Origin: Lyophyllum atratum
Lineage: Eukaryota; Basidiomycota; Agaricomycetes; Agaricales; Lyophyllaceae
Reading direction: 5' to 3'
Assembly (NCBI GenBank): GCA_014905825.1
Contig: JACGCN010000014.1
Coordinates: forward strand, 1,054,001-1,118,000
Length of the DNA: 64,000 bases
The notes under the pieces are model-generated. The model had not been told where the DNA came from and did not search any database. It saw only the letters and a list, made by a program, of their open reading frames with translations. Shown here piece after piece: positions 11,130-22,288 of the stretch (within the stretch, counting starts at the first letter, position 1; the number at the start of each line of letters is the position of its first letter). The position numbers and the translations under genes were made by a program.

Positions 11130-12707
11130 ATGGCCGACATCTCAATGACTCCCCCTCCAACCAACGAAGGGGCCGGTCCATCGGGCCTTGGCAAGCGAAA
11201 GCGATCCCCGGCGACATCGAAGCCGAGCTCCTCGAGCAAAAAGAAACCTCGACGCGCTGACAATCTTCGACGTAAGAAGCCGCAGAAACCTTCCGATTGG
11301 CACCTGAAGCGGGATGCGGTACCAAAGGAGTCGAGGAAGACAAAGGTGCGCGGCTCGCATGCTCATTGTTCTGCAGATCCAAATCCCCTTTCAGGAAGCA
11401 CTGGAGCTCCATCTCCGTGTTCTCTGGCGCTTACCAGATCAGAACGCGATCCCTCCAAAGGTCACAGCCGAAGTCAAGACACCTTTTGCTCGCCGTTTCA
11501 CCTCTGAAGCGCAGGTGAAGACCTCTGTGATTGCCGGTTTGGACCAGAACTCGGCGTATATCCAGAGTGCTCGAACAACTTTGGCCAACTTCATGAACTC
11601 GCTTGCAGACTCGGGGAGCAAGATTTCTAACAGCATCAAACGCACATCGGAGGACAATTTGATTATGATGTTCAGGACAGTGGCATGCCTCGGGCTCCAG
11701 CAGTGGGCACCTGACGTCCTAAGTCAAGATCCTGAGTCCTTCTACAATCTGCTTCACGAACATATTGCCTTGAAGACATTTGAACAGGTCGCCAGCGCCA
11801 TGGGCTACGCTCACACGGGGATGAATCTATCCGACGTTCGCAACTTTGCGCTCATGCGTAAACTCTATCGAAATTTTGTGTTTTCTTATATGCATAATAT
11901 CGCCAAAGCGGAGGATAAAAGTCCAGGGAGCGTGGCCAAGAGCAATCAGTTGGCTACTGTCTATAAACGCCGCATCGAGGTACGTTCTTCAGCTTTCGTT
12001 TGAGCTTCACAACTCTTTCTGATCAACCTCGATAGCTTGCTACTGGAAGATTGGACGTCTTTATGGCCCAAGGCATGAACAAGCGGATCATTGCTTTGGC
12101 TAGCGAGACTGAGGCTCATTCTGATGATGAGTTGACGGCGGAACAAGGCGTCGCAGGCCAGGATATATACTATATCAAAGAGAAAGACAGTCGCTCCGAC
12201 AAGGTGAAGAACTTCTTTAGAATGGCTGATAAGAAGCGCCTGGTGATGGCTAAGTCGAAGAGGAAAAGTCAGAAGTAAGTCATCATCCCGCTATTAAAAA
12301 GTCAGTGACTGATATTTCTTTCATCACACAGGCTGGAACGTCGCCGTGAAGATCCTCCTATGCCGCAGCTATCAGAGCTCACAACACTTCCAAAGAAGGT
12401 CCCTATCGATTGGTTCGACCCCACTTATTGGAACAACACCTTGACGGTCCGTGAACGCGCCGACTATATTGCAAAGGGAATTTTTATCGCGCTCCCTCTC
12501 CCGGAGTTCTGCGAGACTTGGGAGCAGTGTGCGAAGTGGAAGAACTTATCGGAGGCAGACTTCATGCTTACATATGGTAACGCGGTACTGGACAAGTACA
12601 ACATTCCCACCGATGAGGAACTGGAACAACTTGACCGCTACGATGGGGATACGACAGATGAGGGGAGCGGGAGCGGTGGTGAAGATAACTCAGGTGACGA
12701 GGAGTAG
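11130..12707 (+). CDS. CACTA companion gene, unknown function (5 exons)
   Basis: A spliced gene starts at ATG 11,130 (MADISMTPPPTNEGAG) and ends with TAG at 12,705-12,707. The N-terminus is basic and Ser/Lys/Arg-rich (GKRKRSPATSKPSSSSKKKP), like a nuclear signal and DNA-contact region. Introns lie at about 11,346-11,371, 11,981-12,036 and 12,275-12,331, the last ending CACAG. The body is helical, with QAMGYAHTG-like and RMADKKRLVMAKSKRKSQK stretches. The C-terminal part reads PIDWFDPTYWNNTLTVRERA and FCETWEQCAKWKNLSEADF, then an acidic Gly/Glu/Asp tail. I know no biochemical role. Its place inside the element, opposite to the transposase, suggests a TnpA-like accessory or DNA-binding protein, but this is inference. 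Reading frames are intact, unlike those of the transposase. Confidence 0.6.
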
Positions 12708-12759
12708 AGCGTAGATTTTTGACATGTTTCTTTTCTTGCGTCGCGCAGGGCGCGTCAAT

Positions 12760-13570
12760 ATCAACTACCGGATTTATTTATTACAAGTCTAATTGTGCCA
12801 ACTTGAATTGCTACAATAGGTCTTGAGACTACAAACATCGGCAGTCTATGTGTTGATATTGACCGTTTTGCGCGCGCATCCCTCAAGCTGATATCGAGTT
12901 TCAAACAATCCTTAAGTAAATGCAGAAAAGATCTATATAGAATTGCGGTTAGTATTAGAGATTTAAGGCCGTAGTCTGTTGTCAATATTGACCATCGCGC
13001 GCCTGCGTCCCTACTAGTAGAGCTGATATGTAGTCCTAAACAATACTTAAGTGAATGCAGATAATAGAGAACTTCAACACGTACTCAGATACAAATCTGA
13101 TGCTCACGCATAGCAGTTGGACTTGCGTTAAAGCTTGCGGCTCTTATGTCTAGTTATATAGAAACGCGGTTAGTGAAGAAATAATATCAACCATCAGTTT
13201 TATTTACTACGGGTTTGTCGCAACAATGTGCCAATTGTGTGGCTAGGTCTCGAGATGACCATGGACATTCATTAATATTCAGGAAAGACTAAGAACTACG
13301 ATACCAGTGGATCGACGTCAATGAAGATGGACTTGAGAGTCTAGTGAAGATTCAATGCGGCAGTCTATTATCGATACTGACCATCACGCGCGTCCTTACT
13401 AGTAAAGTTGATATGGAGTTTCAAGCGGTAATTGTGTGAATTGCCGAAAAAAAGAACTTCAACAGTTACAGTCGTTGAATCTGATGCTCACGCACGAAGT
13501 TGGACTTGCGTTGAATCTTGCGGCTCTTGCGTCTATATAGAATCGCGGTCAGTGAAGAGAAGATTAGTGG
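12760..13570 (+). repeat. degenerate direct-repeat block inside CACTA element
   Basis: This is AT-rich non-coding sequence with three diverged direct units. Each contains, in order, GATATTGACCGT/CAATATTGACCATC, a GCGCGC...TCCCT run, GAGCTGATATG, AACAATACTTAAGTGAATGC, and (second and third units) TCTGATGCTCACGCA, TTGGACTTGCGTT and CTTGCGGCTCTT. The units start near 12,853, 12,968 and 13,366. No coding frame is conserved. They may be internal transposase-binding repeats or remains of a spacer. Confidence 0.6.
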
Positions 13571-13983
13571 ATTGATCGAGTGACTACATACTCACAAGTT
13601 AGGCAAATCGAGTTGTTTGGTGATGTTGAGACAGGAAACGCGCGAGGCGTGAAAAGGTATGTCCACTATATCGCGTTTCGCCTGGGCGCACGCTGGACAG
13701 CCATCCAGCTTCATGTGAGTTTGATTTCTGTTTACTTTCAACATTCTCACCAAGGAACTCGACTTATCCCGGATTTCTCTATAGGTGATCTATTTTTACA
13801 CGTCGAGAGCCATGTCGCAGCCCTCGCGCCCGACCACGACCGCAAGCTGAATCATCTTGCCATTGTCAACCTCTCTCGTCTCCTGGAGACTCCTTTCGAT
13901 TCAAACACCCGCCTTTAAGCCCTAGGGATGGAATTGACGCTAGGTGCGTCGCCGGCACCTTCCTACCCAAACACTGACCCCAT

Positions 13984-15286
13984 ATGTCTCCCACAGCAAC
14001 CCCCCGGGAAGCCCCAATCACTGCCAAACCGCTTGACGCCCATGGCTTGCTGCGGTTACAGCGTAAGCTCACCCGACGGCACTCGGATCCCCTATCATCT
14101 TCCGACTAATCCAATGACTTCGCCCGCCTCACCACCCGCGTCTTCGACTGATCTCACCCAATCGCCTCCACCTCGGTAATCTCGAGTTTACCATCGAACG
14201 GAATCCGCACTACGCGTGCAAGGGCGAGGTGAGCAGAAGGTATCTCCTGCGCGAGAGCAAGACGAACGCAACGCTCAAGGTCAGTCCGTTCCTCCTCATC
14301 TCCCTTACCTTCCTTACTTCCCCTCACATTACATTACATCTCATCCCCCAGCTAACAACGCACCTAACGCACCTCCCCTCCTCCGCCTGTGCCCCCCGCC
14401 GCCTCCCCCTCCTCCGCCCCCACCACCTCCACCTCCACAAACACATTCACCCCCCCTCCCCTCCCCAAAGGCGAGATCCTCACCGGCATCTCCAACATCC
14501 TCTGCTCCCCCTCCTCCCCCGGCATCATAGGCGAACACGACGTCTACCGCGTGCGCCCCAAGGGCCTCGACCTCTACGGGCCGTACTACGACCAGGAGGA
14601 GTTGGAATTTGATCTCCTCGGCGGGCGGGCTGTCTCTTCCAACTCTTCCAAAACCAAGAAGGGGAAGGGGAAGGGGGATGAGAACGAGGAGAAGCTGGAG
14701 AAATATCTGACCACCCCTTCTGCTCCTCCAAGGAGAGGAAGGGAGAGGGCCCCGACGCAGTCGTTTGACCCGTCACGGCTTCCGTTGGCGTATGGCCCGA
14801 AGACGACGGAGACGCTGATTGAGGTGCTGTTTAACCCTGTGAGGACGACGCATGAGGCGAGGGAGAGCCCGTTTACGGTGTATGTGCGCCGGAGCCGAGG
14901 GGTGCTGCTCATGGTAAGAATGGGGCGAGCAGTGTGGCGAGCTCGCCGGGGGGTGTCGTATATTACGTCGCCACGGTCGTTTGGTGCCACCGCGTCTCCG
15001 CCTTTGACCGCCTCTCCGGCTCGCTCCCCTCCACCCCCCGCCCCCGCCCTCGTCATCCGCGTCCTCCCCCCCCGCCTCTTCTTCCGCGACACCGAGACCG
15101 AATTTTTCCTCCTCCTCGTCCACGCCCAAGCCCAAACCAAAGCCGCCGCCCAAGAGAGCAGGGAGCGCGGGTATCGGCGCCGGGCTTGGGATCATGGGGC
15201 TCGGGCTGGGGATGGGCGTCGGTATGGGCGTGGGTTTCGGTGTTAGTAATCATATTAGTAGTCGGGCTCAAGTCCCCATTTTTTGA
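13984..15286 (+). pseudogene. GC-rich possible cargo gene remnant in CACTA element
   Basis: Base composition jumps to clearly GC-rich here compared with the AT-rich flanks. Coding-like pieces on the plus strand are: MSPTATPREAPITAKPLDAH (13,984) interrupted by TAA and TGA codons; GEVSRRYLLRESKTNATLK (about 14,225-14,280, ending at a GT donor); then from about 14,470 GEILTGISNILCSPSSPG, IIGEHDVYRVRPKGLDLYGP and YGPKTTETLIEVLFNPV. After another apparent intron near 14,914 comes a Ser/Pro/Lys-rich stretch ending in a Gly-zipper-like hydrophobic tail (GLGIMGLGLGMGVGMGVGFG, stop 15,284-15,286). I recognise no family. The composition and gene-like splice sites suggest a host gene captured by the transposon, but long antisense frames in such GC-rich DNA make the exact model uncertain. 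Confidence 0.35.
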
Positions 15287-15601
15287 CAACGCCGCCACGC
15301 GACGGAGCTGAGTATATCTGGTCCCAAGCCATGGACGACGCTCTCTGGCAGTACGTCTCCCTCCCAAGCGTGGCGAGAACAACCTGTCGACGGCGCCACC
15401 CACAATGCCCACCACCACCACCGTCCCTTGGCTGCGCCGCCGCTATCGCTGCTGCACGGCGCAGCGCACTTCTTTTCTTTTTCATTGAACTCTTGCTTGT
15501 ATCATTAGCTGTCATGCACTAGTTAGACTCGAATATATATTCATCGTTTTCTACTTCGTTTTACTTCTAAGCTAATAGTCTGCATAGATCCCAAGACCTT
15601 A

Positions 15602-18600
15602 CTACTGGCGTCCTCTGTTCAACGCCCAACAAACTACCAATGTTTCCCTATCAATTCCATAAGTACCTGCTGGTCGCTGGAATGTGGTGAGGTGAGTGAC
15701 GACATGGGTCAGCTCAATGATGATGAGGTTTCCAGAGGGAAGTGTGTCCACAATTCTTGACATAAACCCGGGATACTGACTGAATGGTTGCCTTTGCCTC
15801 CTCTTGAGCTGGCAGTGACTGATGTGGTCGAACTGCTATGAAAGTATGCATTGACCCCTCCAGTGGAAGCCTCCAGATTGTTTCAATGAACCCTGTATCA
15901 TGAGCTTGTGCCAGAGGGTTGTAGAACTGTATGGCACTGTTCCCTCTGTGCGAGCTTGTGCAGCTGAACGTACATTCACCACGACGTATCTGCAGTGGGC
16001 GCTGAGCCTGTGAAGGGAGAACAAGTGCGTTTGGAGGATGGGGAAAGTCATTGCGGGCACGGTATGGTCGCCCTGTTCGCTGGAGGTAGTGAAGCAGAGC
16101 ATCGTACTCCACATCTTCAAGGCTAGGAGCCTTCGCTAAGACTTTGGCTGCCTCTGAGGTGTAACAGATACCCGGATGCCATCTTTGAATGCATCTTCCG
16201 GCTCAAGAATGTCTGCGAAGTCCTTTAGGGCATCGTCACCATGAAGCAGTGCGTGTATGTGTGCTCTGCGACTCATCTGACGGAGCATTGTGAGATCCAT
16301 GTCTCCTAGTATCCGGATTAGCCGCTGAATGTCATACGAAGTTGGAGCAAGACTTACTGAGCCGATTATTTGTATTGATATTCTGTAACATTCCATTCAT
16401 TCGCTCTCCCGGGAATTCACTGAAAGATGCCAGAGGCCCCCAATACTTCAAAAGGGCAGCATTGTGCATCGCATAGTGATGATTCGGCTTTTCTGCTCTG
16501 TGTGGGAAGAGCTGTTGAATGCCAGTCCGATACTGGATATAATGTTCTGTAAAGGCATCGGCATCGGCATTGGAGGTCTTGTATGATGCGATGATGTTCG
16601 TAGCAGTGACCAGGTGATAGAAGCAGAAGAAATGCTGGCGATGAAAGTCCGTAGCAGTAGGAATGTACCAGAACTCAGGAACACAACAGGGAAAATACAG
16701 GTGAACAGGGAGAGGTATTCATGAGCTTTAAGCTTGCCATGTCGTTTTTCACCAAGATTCGTCGGTGGGCGGTGTACCCATGTTGGAAGAGTAATGTCCT
16801 TGATACAGTCCCTGATAGCCTCTATCTCAGTAGCTTTGAAGCTAAAGCGCTGGATGTCGACAGGAACATAGTCGTCGTCGTCCTTATCCTCATCATCATC
16901 ATCGTCGTCGTATGCATAGGGAAGTGTATGATCTGTGGCTGTAGGTGTCGAGGATGAGGATGAGCCTGATAGTTGTGAGCTGCTCCGTGTGGTACTGCTC
17001 CGTGTGGTAGTAGATGAAGAAGAAGATGGTGAGGGAAACAAGGGTGGTTGTGCATGTCCAGGGTTAGATTCATCAGCCTCTTGGGAAAGTTCGTCCAGCT
17101 CGTCAGCAGAATCTGTGACATCCATATCCGACCACTCCTCATCTTTATCCAGCTCTTTAACTTTCTCGCTTTCAGCCTCGTCTGGCCCAATAAGCCAAAG
17201 ACAGCGCAGGTGGTGCTGTAAGATACCCTCAATCCAGTTATGCATAAAACCTAGCACAACATGTTTGACAGGGTCCCAATATGGCAGGCGGTGCAATGGA
17301 GTCCAGCGTACACCAGTTTCTTTCTCTAGCGCAGTTCGACCAGCTTTTGTTGTTGTAGAAAGCCATTCCTGTGCCTGTGCTCGAACTTCAGCACTATCAC
17401 GTGCCTGCCAAGATGCGAGATCAAGTTCTGCTAGCTGCTCTAGAGTACAAAGGCAAAAGGAGCAGAACATCCTGGCAGAGTGCCCCAAGAAGCCAGCAGT
17501 TTTCCGACTCCCCTCAAGATCAGCGATTAGAGGTGCAGTCTTCACCTGTGCAGAAACACATTCTGGATGGTGGAATGTCGGTACAAGTTGGCCTGGTGCT
17601 GAACCATACTTAAGAACAGACGTAATGACAGGCTCAAGAAGATGGCAGATAGTCAAGGCATCAGGAAGACGGGGAGGAGGTGTCAGACCAATAATAAAGG
17701 TATTCTCAGGTTTATAGCGAAGATGAGGGGGAAGGTTCAAGCAGTAGAGCACGATTGCACCGCACGATACTTTTTTACCTATTTACACAATGAGTAATTT
17801 GTATACTAAAAGCCATGATTAACTTACCAGCTATTTTGTTCGTAAGAGGGTTGAACCAATCAATGTAGATCCCAAACATCAAATGATATGGTGACTGTAG
17901 AAAACCATACAAGTCCCTCCATGCAGGACTATCCTGAATGTCACCCATAGTAGCACCAAAGGCAGCTGGCGGATGATTTATGCGCCGTTGGAAAGTCTCC
18001 AACAGACTATCTTCGATAGTCTTCTGAGACAGAAAGAATTCCAGCCAAGAATCAAAAGATTGTGTAGTGTACAGGCATGCTGGAACCCATTTGGGCCCTT
18101 TCTGAGTATTCTGAATCTTCCACAACTCCGCGTCGCAAGGACGGGATTTGGGAGAAGCCCGCCGCCCACATTTACGAGGAATAGGACGTGGGTGGAGGGA
18201 GAAGCAGCTAGGACAGCAAGCAGTCCGAACAAGTTCTGGCTCTGTGCAATGCAACGAGTATGCAGTGCGGACATCGTGAGGAACCCTGATGTCCGAGAGC
18301 TTAACATTGACCCCAGATGATACGAGAGCTACCGCAACAAGATGGAGGGCTGCAGAGACTATGAACTGAATTGCCCTTAGAATCTTGTTGGCAACAGAGC
18401 GGCTGACACCAGCTCGGATGTGGAGCCAGACAACCAGAATGCTAATCATCTTTACGATCAGTGCGATCGGAAAGTCAATTGCTGTAGATTTTCAGCGAGA
18501 TCCAATGGGAAAAATCTTATCACTCACCTTTTGGAATATTCGAGCTCCTTTGAGGCCTCCGTTCAGAGCTTGGGGATGTCGCCCGCTTTCTCTTGGGTGA

Positions 18601-18729
18601 AGCAGGGCGTTTGTCCCGTTTTTCATGCTCCAGACGGGTTGTATAGCTGACTTGCTGTCCTGGTAGTACAACACCATTGATACTGACAGTCTTTGACCTG
18701 CAGATGGTGCAAGTACATAAGACTAGCAT
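15602..18729 (-). pseudogene. CACTA-type transposase (Tnp2/Transposase_21-like), frame breaks
   Basis: The gene runs right to left from MLVLCTCTICRSKTVSINGV (18,729), a Cys-containing N-terminus typical of this family. It passes WVPACLYTTQSFDSWLEFFL (about 18,070) and the core YIDWFNPLTNKIAGK then VLYCLNLPPHLRYKPENTFI, the second piece spliced from the first near 17,770. Next come PDALTICHLLEPVITSVLKY, HRLPYWDPVKHVVLGFMHNW (about 17,270), an acidic/Ser-rich insert (16,870-17,150) and WVHRPPTNLGEKRHGKLKA. After 16,440 follow WGPLASFSEFPGERMNGMLQ, GDMDLTMLRQ, YDALLHYLQRTGRPY, SSHRGNSAIQFYNPL and LPSGNLIIIELTHVVTHL, with a stop at 15,602-15,604. It would recognise the 57-nt TIRs. Frame changes near 16,150 and 15,770 mean this copy is damaged or carries sequence errors. 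Some breaks could be unrecognised introns. Confidence 0.75.
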
Positions 18730-18865
18730 GGGAGATTGTGTTTGGGGAGGAGGACAGATTATCAGTCGTTATCTCACGCAGTTCGATGCGTTGATCAGTT
18801 TGGAACCTATTACATAATTGACAAATATTTTCCCACAACTGCCGAACGACTCCAGGCCAAGTCCG

Positions 18866-18921
18866 GACCAACTGCCTTAACGGAGGTTGAAACTCAACCC
18901 ACTCGGAGTTTGCCTCTGGTG
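18866..18921 (-). repeat. CACTA element right terminal inverted repeat
   Basis: This is the inverse partner of 10,786-10,842. It ends TTTGCCTCTGGTG, followed by TTA (18,922-18,924), the right target-site duplicate. Confidence 0.85.
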
Positions 18922-18924
18922 TTA

Positions 18925-19174
18925 GTGATACTTACCGAGTTTTAGAGCTGTTGCTACCTGGTTGTGGGCCAAGATTGTCCAAGCATGCCTTGACATAGTC
19001 TTGGAGGAACACAAGTACCATGTTATCTGCAAGCAGAAAAAAATGTCACTTCCAAGCGAACGACGCATTGACTTCTATAAACAACCAGAGGAGTGGAATG
19101 GGATGCATTGTCTCATCAAGGTTCCCGAGACAGACATTGATCGACTTATTGCGGAGCATGCTGATCAACTGTAG
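18925..19174 (+). pseudogene. integrase-like protein, right part after CACTA insertion
   Basis: After the intron remainder and its acceptor (TTTTAG, about 18,946) the coding sequence resumes as AVATWLWAKIVQACLDIVLE, then LPSERRIDFYKQPEEWNG and VPETDIDRLIAEHADQL, with a stop at 19,172-19,174. This is the usual C-terminus of the same family as 9,630-10,785 and completes the gene split by the CACTA element. Confidence 0.7.
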
Positions 19175-19523
19175 TGGTTTGCAAACAAGTATACCAAGTC
19201 ATCGGGAGCCCAAATCTTGTGGCATCGGAGGGATGGAACATATTTAGATTGAACAGATGGAGCATGATTCTAGCCTTTCCTAGCTACATAATAATCGAAT
19301 TATCTTCTTGTCCTCGTTACTATCCAAGATCATTTGAGACAAGCAGCTGAGTATTAGTCTCGGACATCAGCAATTCTGTCAAAGCGATTCCGTCAAAGCT
19401 ATACTGCCAAAGCGAATCGGTCCAAGCGACTCCGTCAAAGCAGCATATTTGAGCCAAAGCGCTCACCTACCTCAACTTATAAAATCCGGTGAGTAGCTTA
19501 GCATGCAATCACCCTCATTTATC
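19175..19523. other. non-coding spacer with degenerate CAAAGCGA repeats
   Basis: No gene seen. At 19,376-19,470 a short unit like GTCAAAGCGATTCC recurs about six times with changes. The stretch ends in CATTTATC (19,516-19,523), the left target duplicate of the next MITE. Confidence 0.5.
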
Positions 19524-20114
19524 TAGTGTTTAAAAGTCCAGTCACTGTGACTGAAAATAACTGGACTGTAACTGATCTGTGACTGGTAATGACCGGACTT
19601 CCAGTCCAGTTATTTTTATAATCTGGAATTCTGCGTAACTGGAAATAATTTGTGACCGGTCATTTCTATACATACTATATACCTGATTATAGCCCCGTTG
19701 TAGGGCTTCAAGATGATTCTTGGGTCAAATAAATCGGATGAGAACTGAATGTGCTATGGCCAAAACAATTTCGGAACACCGAGTTTGAGTGAAGACTGTA
19801 CTAAGCGTCTTAATCAGCTCATATCTCAGTCAGATCTTATTGAATTCTCACGACCCAGGGTTCATCCGAAAGGTGGAAGCATTCTCTACATTATATATGA
19901 CATATAGAGCCGGTTATCGCCAGTCATAACCGGCTTAGGACCGGTTTTATGAAAACAGGTCAAAACCGGTCATAGAACTGATTGTGACTGATGGTGACTG
20001 GTCGCCATCAGTTCAGTTCGGTTTTGGAGTTTTAAGCATCACATGTGACCAGTTACGGTCCGATCTTGCCTAATTTGGCAAAAAAACCGGACTTGACCTG
20101 ACTTTAAATCACTA
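19524..20114 (+). mobile_element. 591-bp hAT-type MITE, TSD CATTTATC
   Basis: Left end TAGTGTTTAAAAGTCCAGTC; right end GACTTTAAATCACTA, its imperfect inverse. Perfect 8-bp duplicates CATTTATC lie at 19,516-19,523 and 20,115-20,122, the hAT target size. The interior repeats ACCGGT, CCAGTCAC and ACTGGA motifs in both orientations and has no ORF. A close relative lies inverted at 53,281-53,918. It sits 16 bp before the start codon of the next gene, so it may alter that gene's promoter or leader. Confidence 0.85.
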
Positions 20115-20130
20115 CATTTATCTAAACAGA

Positions 20131-22067
20131 ATGCCACTGCATTCACAGATTCTCAACCGTTGCTGCTCTGGCTGTTCTCACTATTCTGATCCATACCTTG
20201 ACAAGGATGGTCACTGCGGCCATTGTAATCAGCGCACCAACAAAACCTTCCAGGAAGGCGTGAAGACTTGCAATACTTGTGGCGCTTCTCATGAGCTGAT
20301 GACTGGAACTCAATGCGGCATTTGCAAAGCCAGAGAGAACCAGGCTGACAAGAAATGGCCTTCTTGTCACAGTTGCGGTGATGTCTACCAGTTCTTATAT
20401 CCTGGTACCAACTGCGGAGGTTGCAACAAATATTGTATGTCCTTTCAAGTCATCCCGCTGTTTTCATGACCTTAATGTCCCCCTTAGGAGGCACAGTTGG
20501 CGCCTCGGTTCGAAATGCTCTCGCGCAAGCTCCCAACCCGAGAGACCCTGGACCACCTCCAGCACCTCTTGCACGCACAATGAACATCCTTCAGGAGGTA
20601 CACTATTCTTCTTGTTATTTTAGTACCAGCGTAGCTGACATGCTGCCAGAATTTTGGCCTGTCCAGCTCCATTGTTGAAGGCATGCGTAGCGCTGGTGAC
20701 CGAGCCAGAGCCAAGTCTGCCTATCCTCAACATGTCCCCAAGGGCAACCTTCATGGCGCTGCAGCCACCATGAGACTCAGAGAGGGAAAGCCCCTGGGCA
20801 ATATTACTATTAAGGTAGGTTAAGCCTCGTGTCCCAGTTTGCTTATCTTAACTTGTAGTAATAGGTCACAAAGGCATTCAATCACAAGCTGCCCAAGGTG
20901 AAGCGGGATATGGATCTAGACCCTTTTTCAGTAACTGTTGCTCCCGAGAAAGCATTCATGGAGGTCCTTGAGAACATTCGAGTTCATCTGGACTTGCATT
21001 GCTGCGACAATTATGGCTACCGGGTCCACGCAGTGTACATAGCTCCTCTTCATCGTTTAGTCTCCTATTTATGACTACGATTTCAGCAATGACTTCGTGC
21101 TTCGGTTCGTAGACTTCGATACAAAGGTTGAGGACCATTACACTGGCCTAAGTGTAGGCGAATTATGGACGTCCTTCCCACCCGGCGCCCCACAGATCTC
21201 GGCAAAGAACTTGAAGATGAAAGTACTTGACTTCACTGTAAAAAGCTGAAGTTTACCCCTAAGGTTATTGCTACTTACCCTCATCTCTCATCCTTACTCA
21301 TTTTCAGTGCTCCAGAATGATGTTACTCCCAGCCTCTCTCCGCATAAGTGAACAAATACTACACTTTCAACTTCTGAGACTGAGGGGCCGTCACTTAAAC
21401 ATAACTTCTCCCGAAGTTCTCTTCTATCTCGAGCTCTTGTACTTATCATGTCTGTTGACAGGACGGACCTACTTGACAGTCATTGAGGCAGAAGAGTTTT
21501 TTGATATCGGAGTACCCAATCACTTCCCATCGCTTGAGAAGAACAAACGCCACCTTAAGCAGGAGCTCTGGCGTCAACAGCTAGCCACTCAATGTGTTGG
21601 GGAGTTCATGGTAGTAGTCATGGCTAAGAGGATTTCAGCAGCTGGTATGTGACACTACGATAGATGGTAGACTATACCTAATAACTTCCTTAGACATCAG
21701 GGTCGCTTCTGGCTTTATTCTCACAGTAGACAGCAGGCCGGACATGGGGCAAACCTTACTCGTTGACCCGATGCTAAGTAACACCCATATGCAGAAGTTT
21801 TCTGAATGCTGGGCAGAATATCAGCCTGCTTGATAAAACCTGCGATGCATTTGCCCACTTCTCATTAGAGAACTCGGGTGGTGAGCTGGTTTTCTCTGAC
21901 ATTCAAGGTTCGTCCATGTTGTAAGTGCTACCTTATCCCGTATTGAGTGTCATTTAACCCCAACCCTTACTCAGGCTGTGATCAACTCACCTCAAGGACA
22001 GAAGAAGATCTTGATCACTGATCTTCATGGCATTGATACCTCACGAGCTCAGCTGCATAGTGATCTG
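20131..22067 (+). pseudogene. Cys-rich alpha-kinase-like protein, cut by hAT-1
   Basis: ATG at 20,131 opens an exon with three CxxC...CxxC units (CSGC...CGHC, CNTCGASHELMTGTQCGIC, CHSCGDVYQFLYPGTNCGGC), resembling tandem zinc ribbons. After an intron ending about 20,487 comes a Pro-rich linker, then GMRSAGDRARAKSAYPQHVP and LPKVKRDMDLDPFSVTV. Further exons carry RTYLTVIEAEEFFDIGVPNH, VGEFMVVVMAKRISAA and finally CDAFAHFSLENSGGELVFSD followed by IQG, which matches the alpha-kinase C-lobe signature (AFxHF..S.G.LV.DLQG). This family of atypical Ser/Thr kinases is expanded in Agaricomycetes. The reading is interrupted (stop near 21,831) and ends at the hAT-1 tip at 22,068, so the zinc-binding C-terminus is absent. 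Exon limits are approximate. Confidence 0.6.
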
Positions 22068-22288
22068 CAAGGGTAACCCTGGGGTGTCCAGACGTTAACC
22101 CCTACCCGCACCCGTCAAAACCCCGACCCGCGCTCAAGGGTACGGGTACCCGTTCCCACGGGTGAGGGTAAATCAAGGGGTTTGAAGGGTATAGCTACCC
22201 GCCGGGTCGATGTCAAGGGTATATGCTACATACCGAGAAGGAGCAGTAATGGAATATGTATTAGGTCTATGGCAATAATAAAACTACT

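Larger units (their letters stand above)
10786..18921. mobile_element. 8.1-kb CACTA-type DNA transposon with both TIRs and TSD TTA
   Basis: Both ends start CACCAGAGGCAAAC and continue as about 57-nt inverted repeats (10,786-10,842 and 18,866-18,921) with few mismatches. The 3 bp on each side are TTA (10,783-10,785 and 18,922-18,924), the target-site length of CACTA/CMC elements. Removing the element rejoins an intron of the integrase-like gene, so the insertion is demonstrable from the sequence. It carries a transposase (minus), a five-exon gene of unknown role (plus), degenerate tandem repeats and a GC-rich possible cargo gene. Whether the family is best called CACTA, Plavaka or another CMC branch cannot be settled by eye. 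Confidence 0.85.

Noticed and set aside
14586..15421. Long minus-strand ORFs in the GC-rich part of the CACTA element
   Set aside because: High GC leaves all frames open; the plus strand has better splice sites and more ordinary composition.
10786..18921. KDZ transposon with an associated TET/JBP dioxygenase
   Set aside because: No HxD...H dioxygenase motif was found in the element; the transposase resembles Tnp2/Transposase_21 rather than KDZ.
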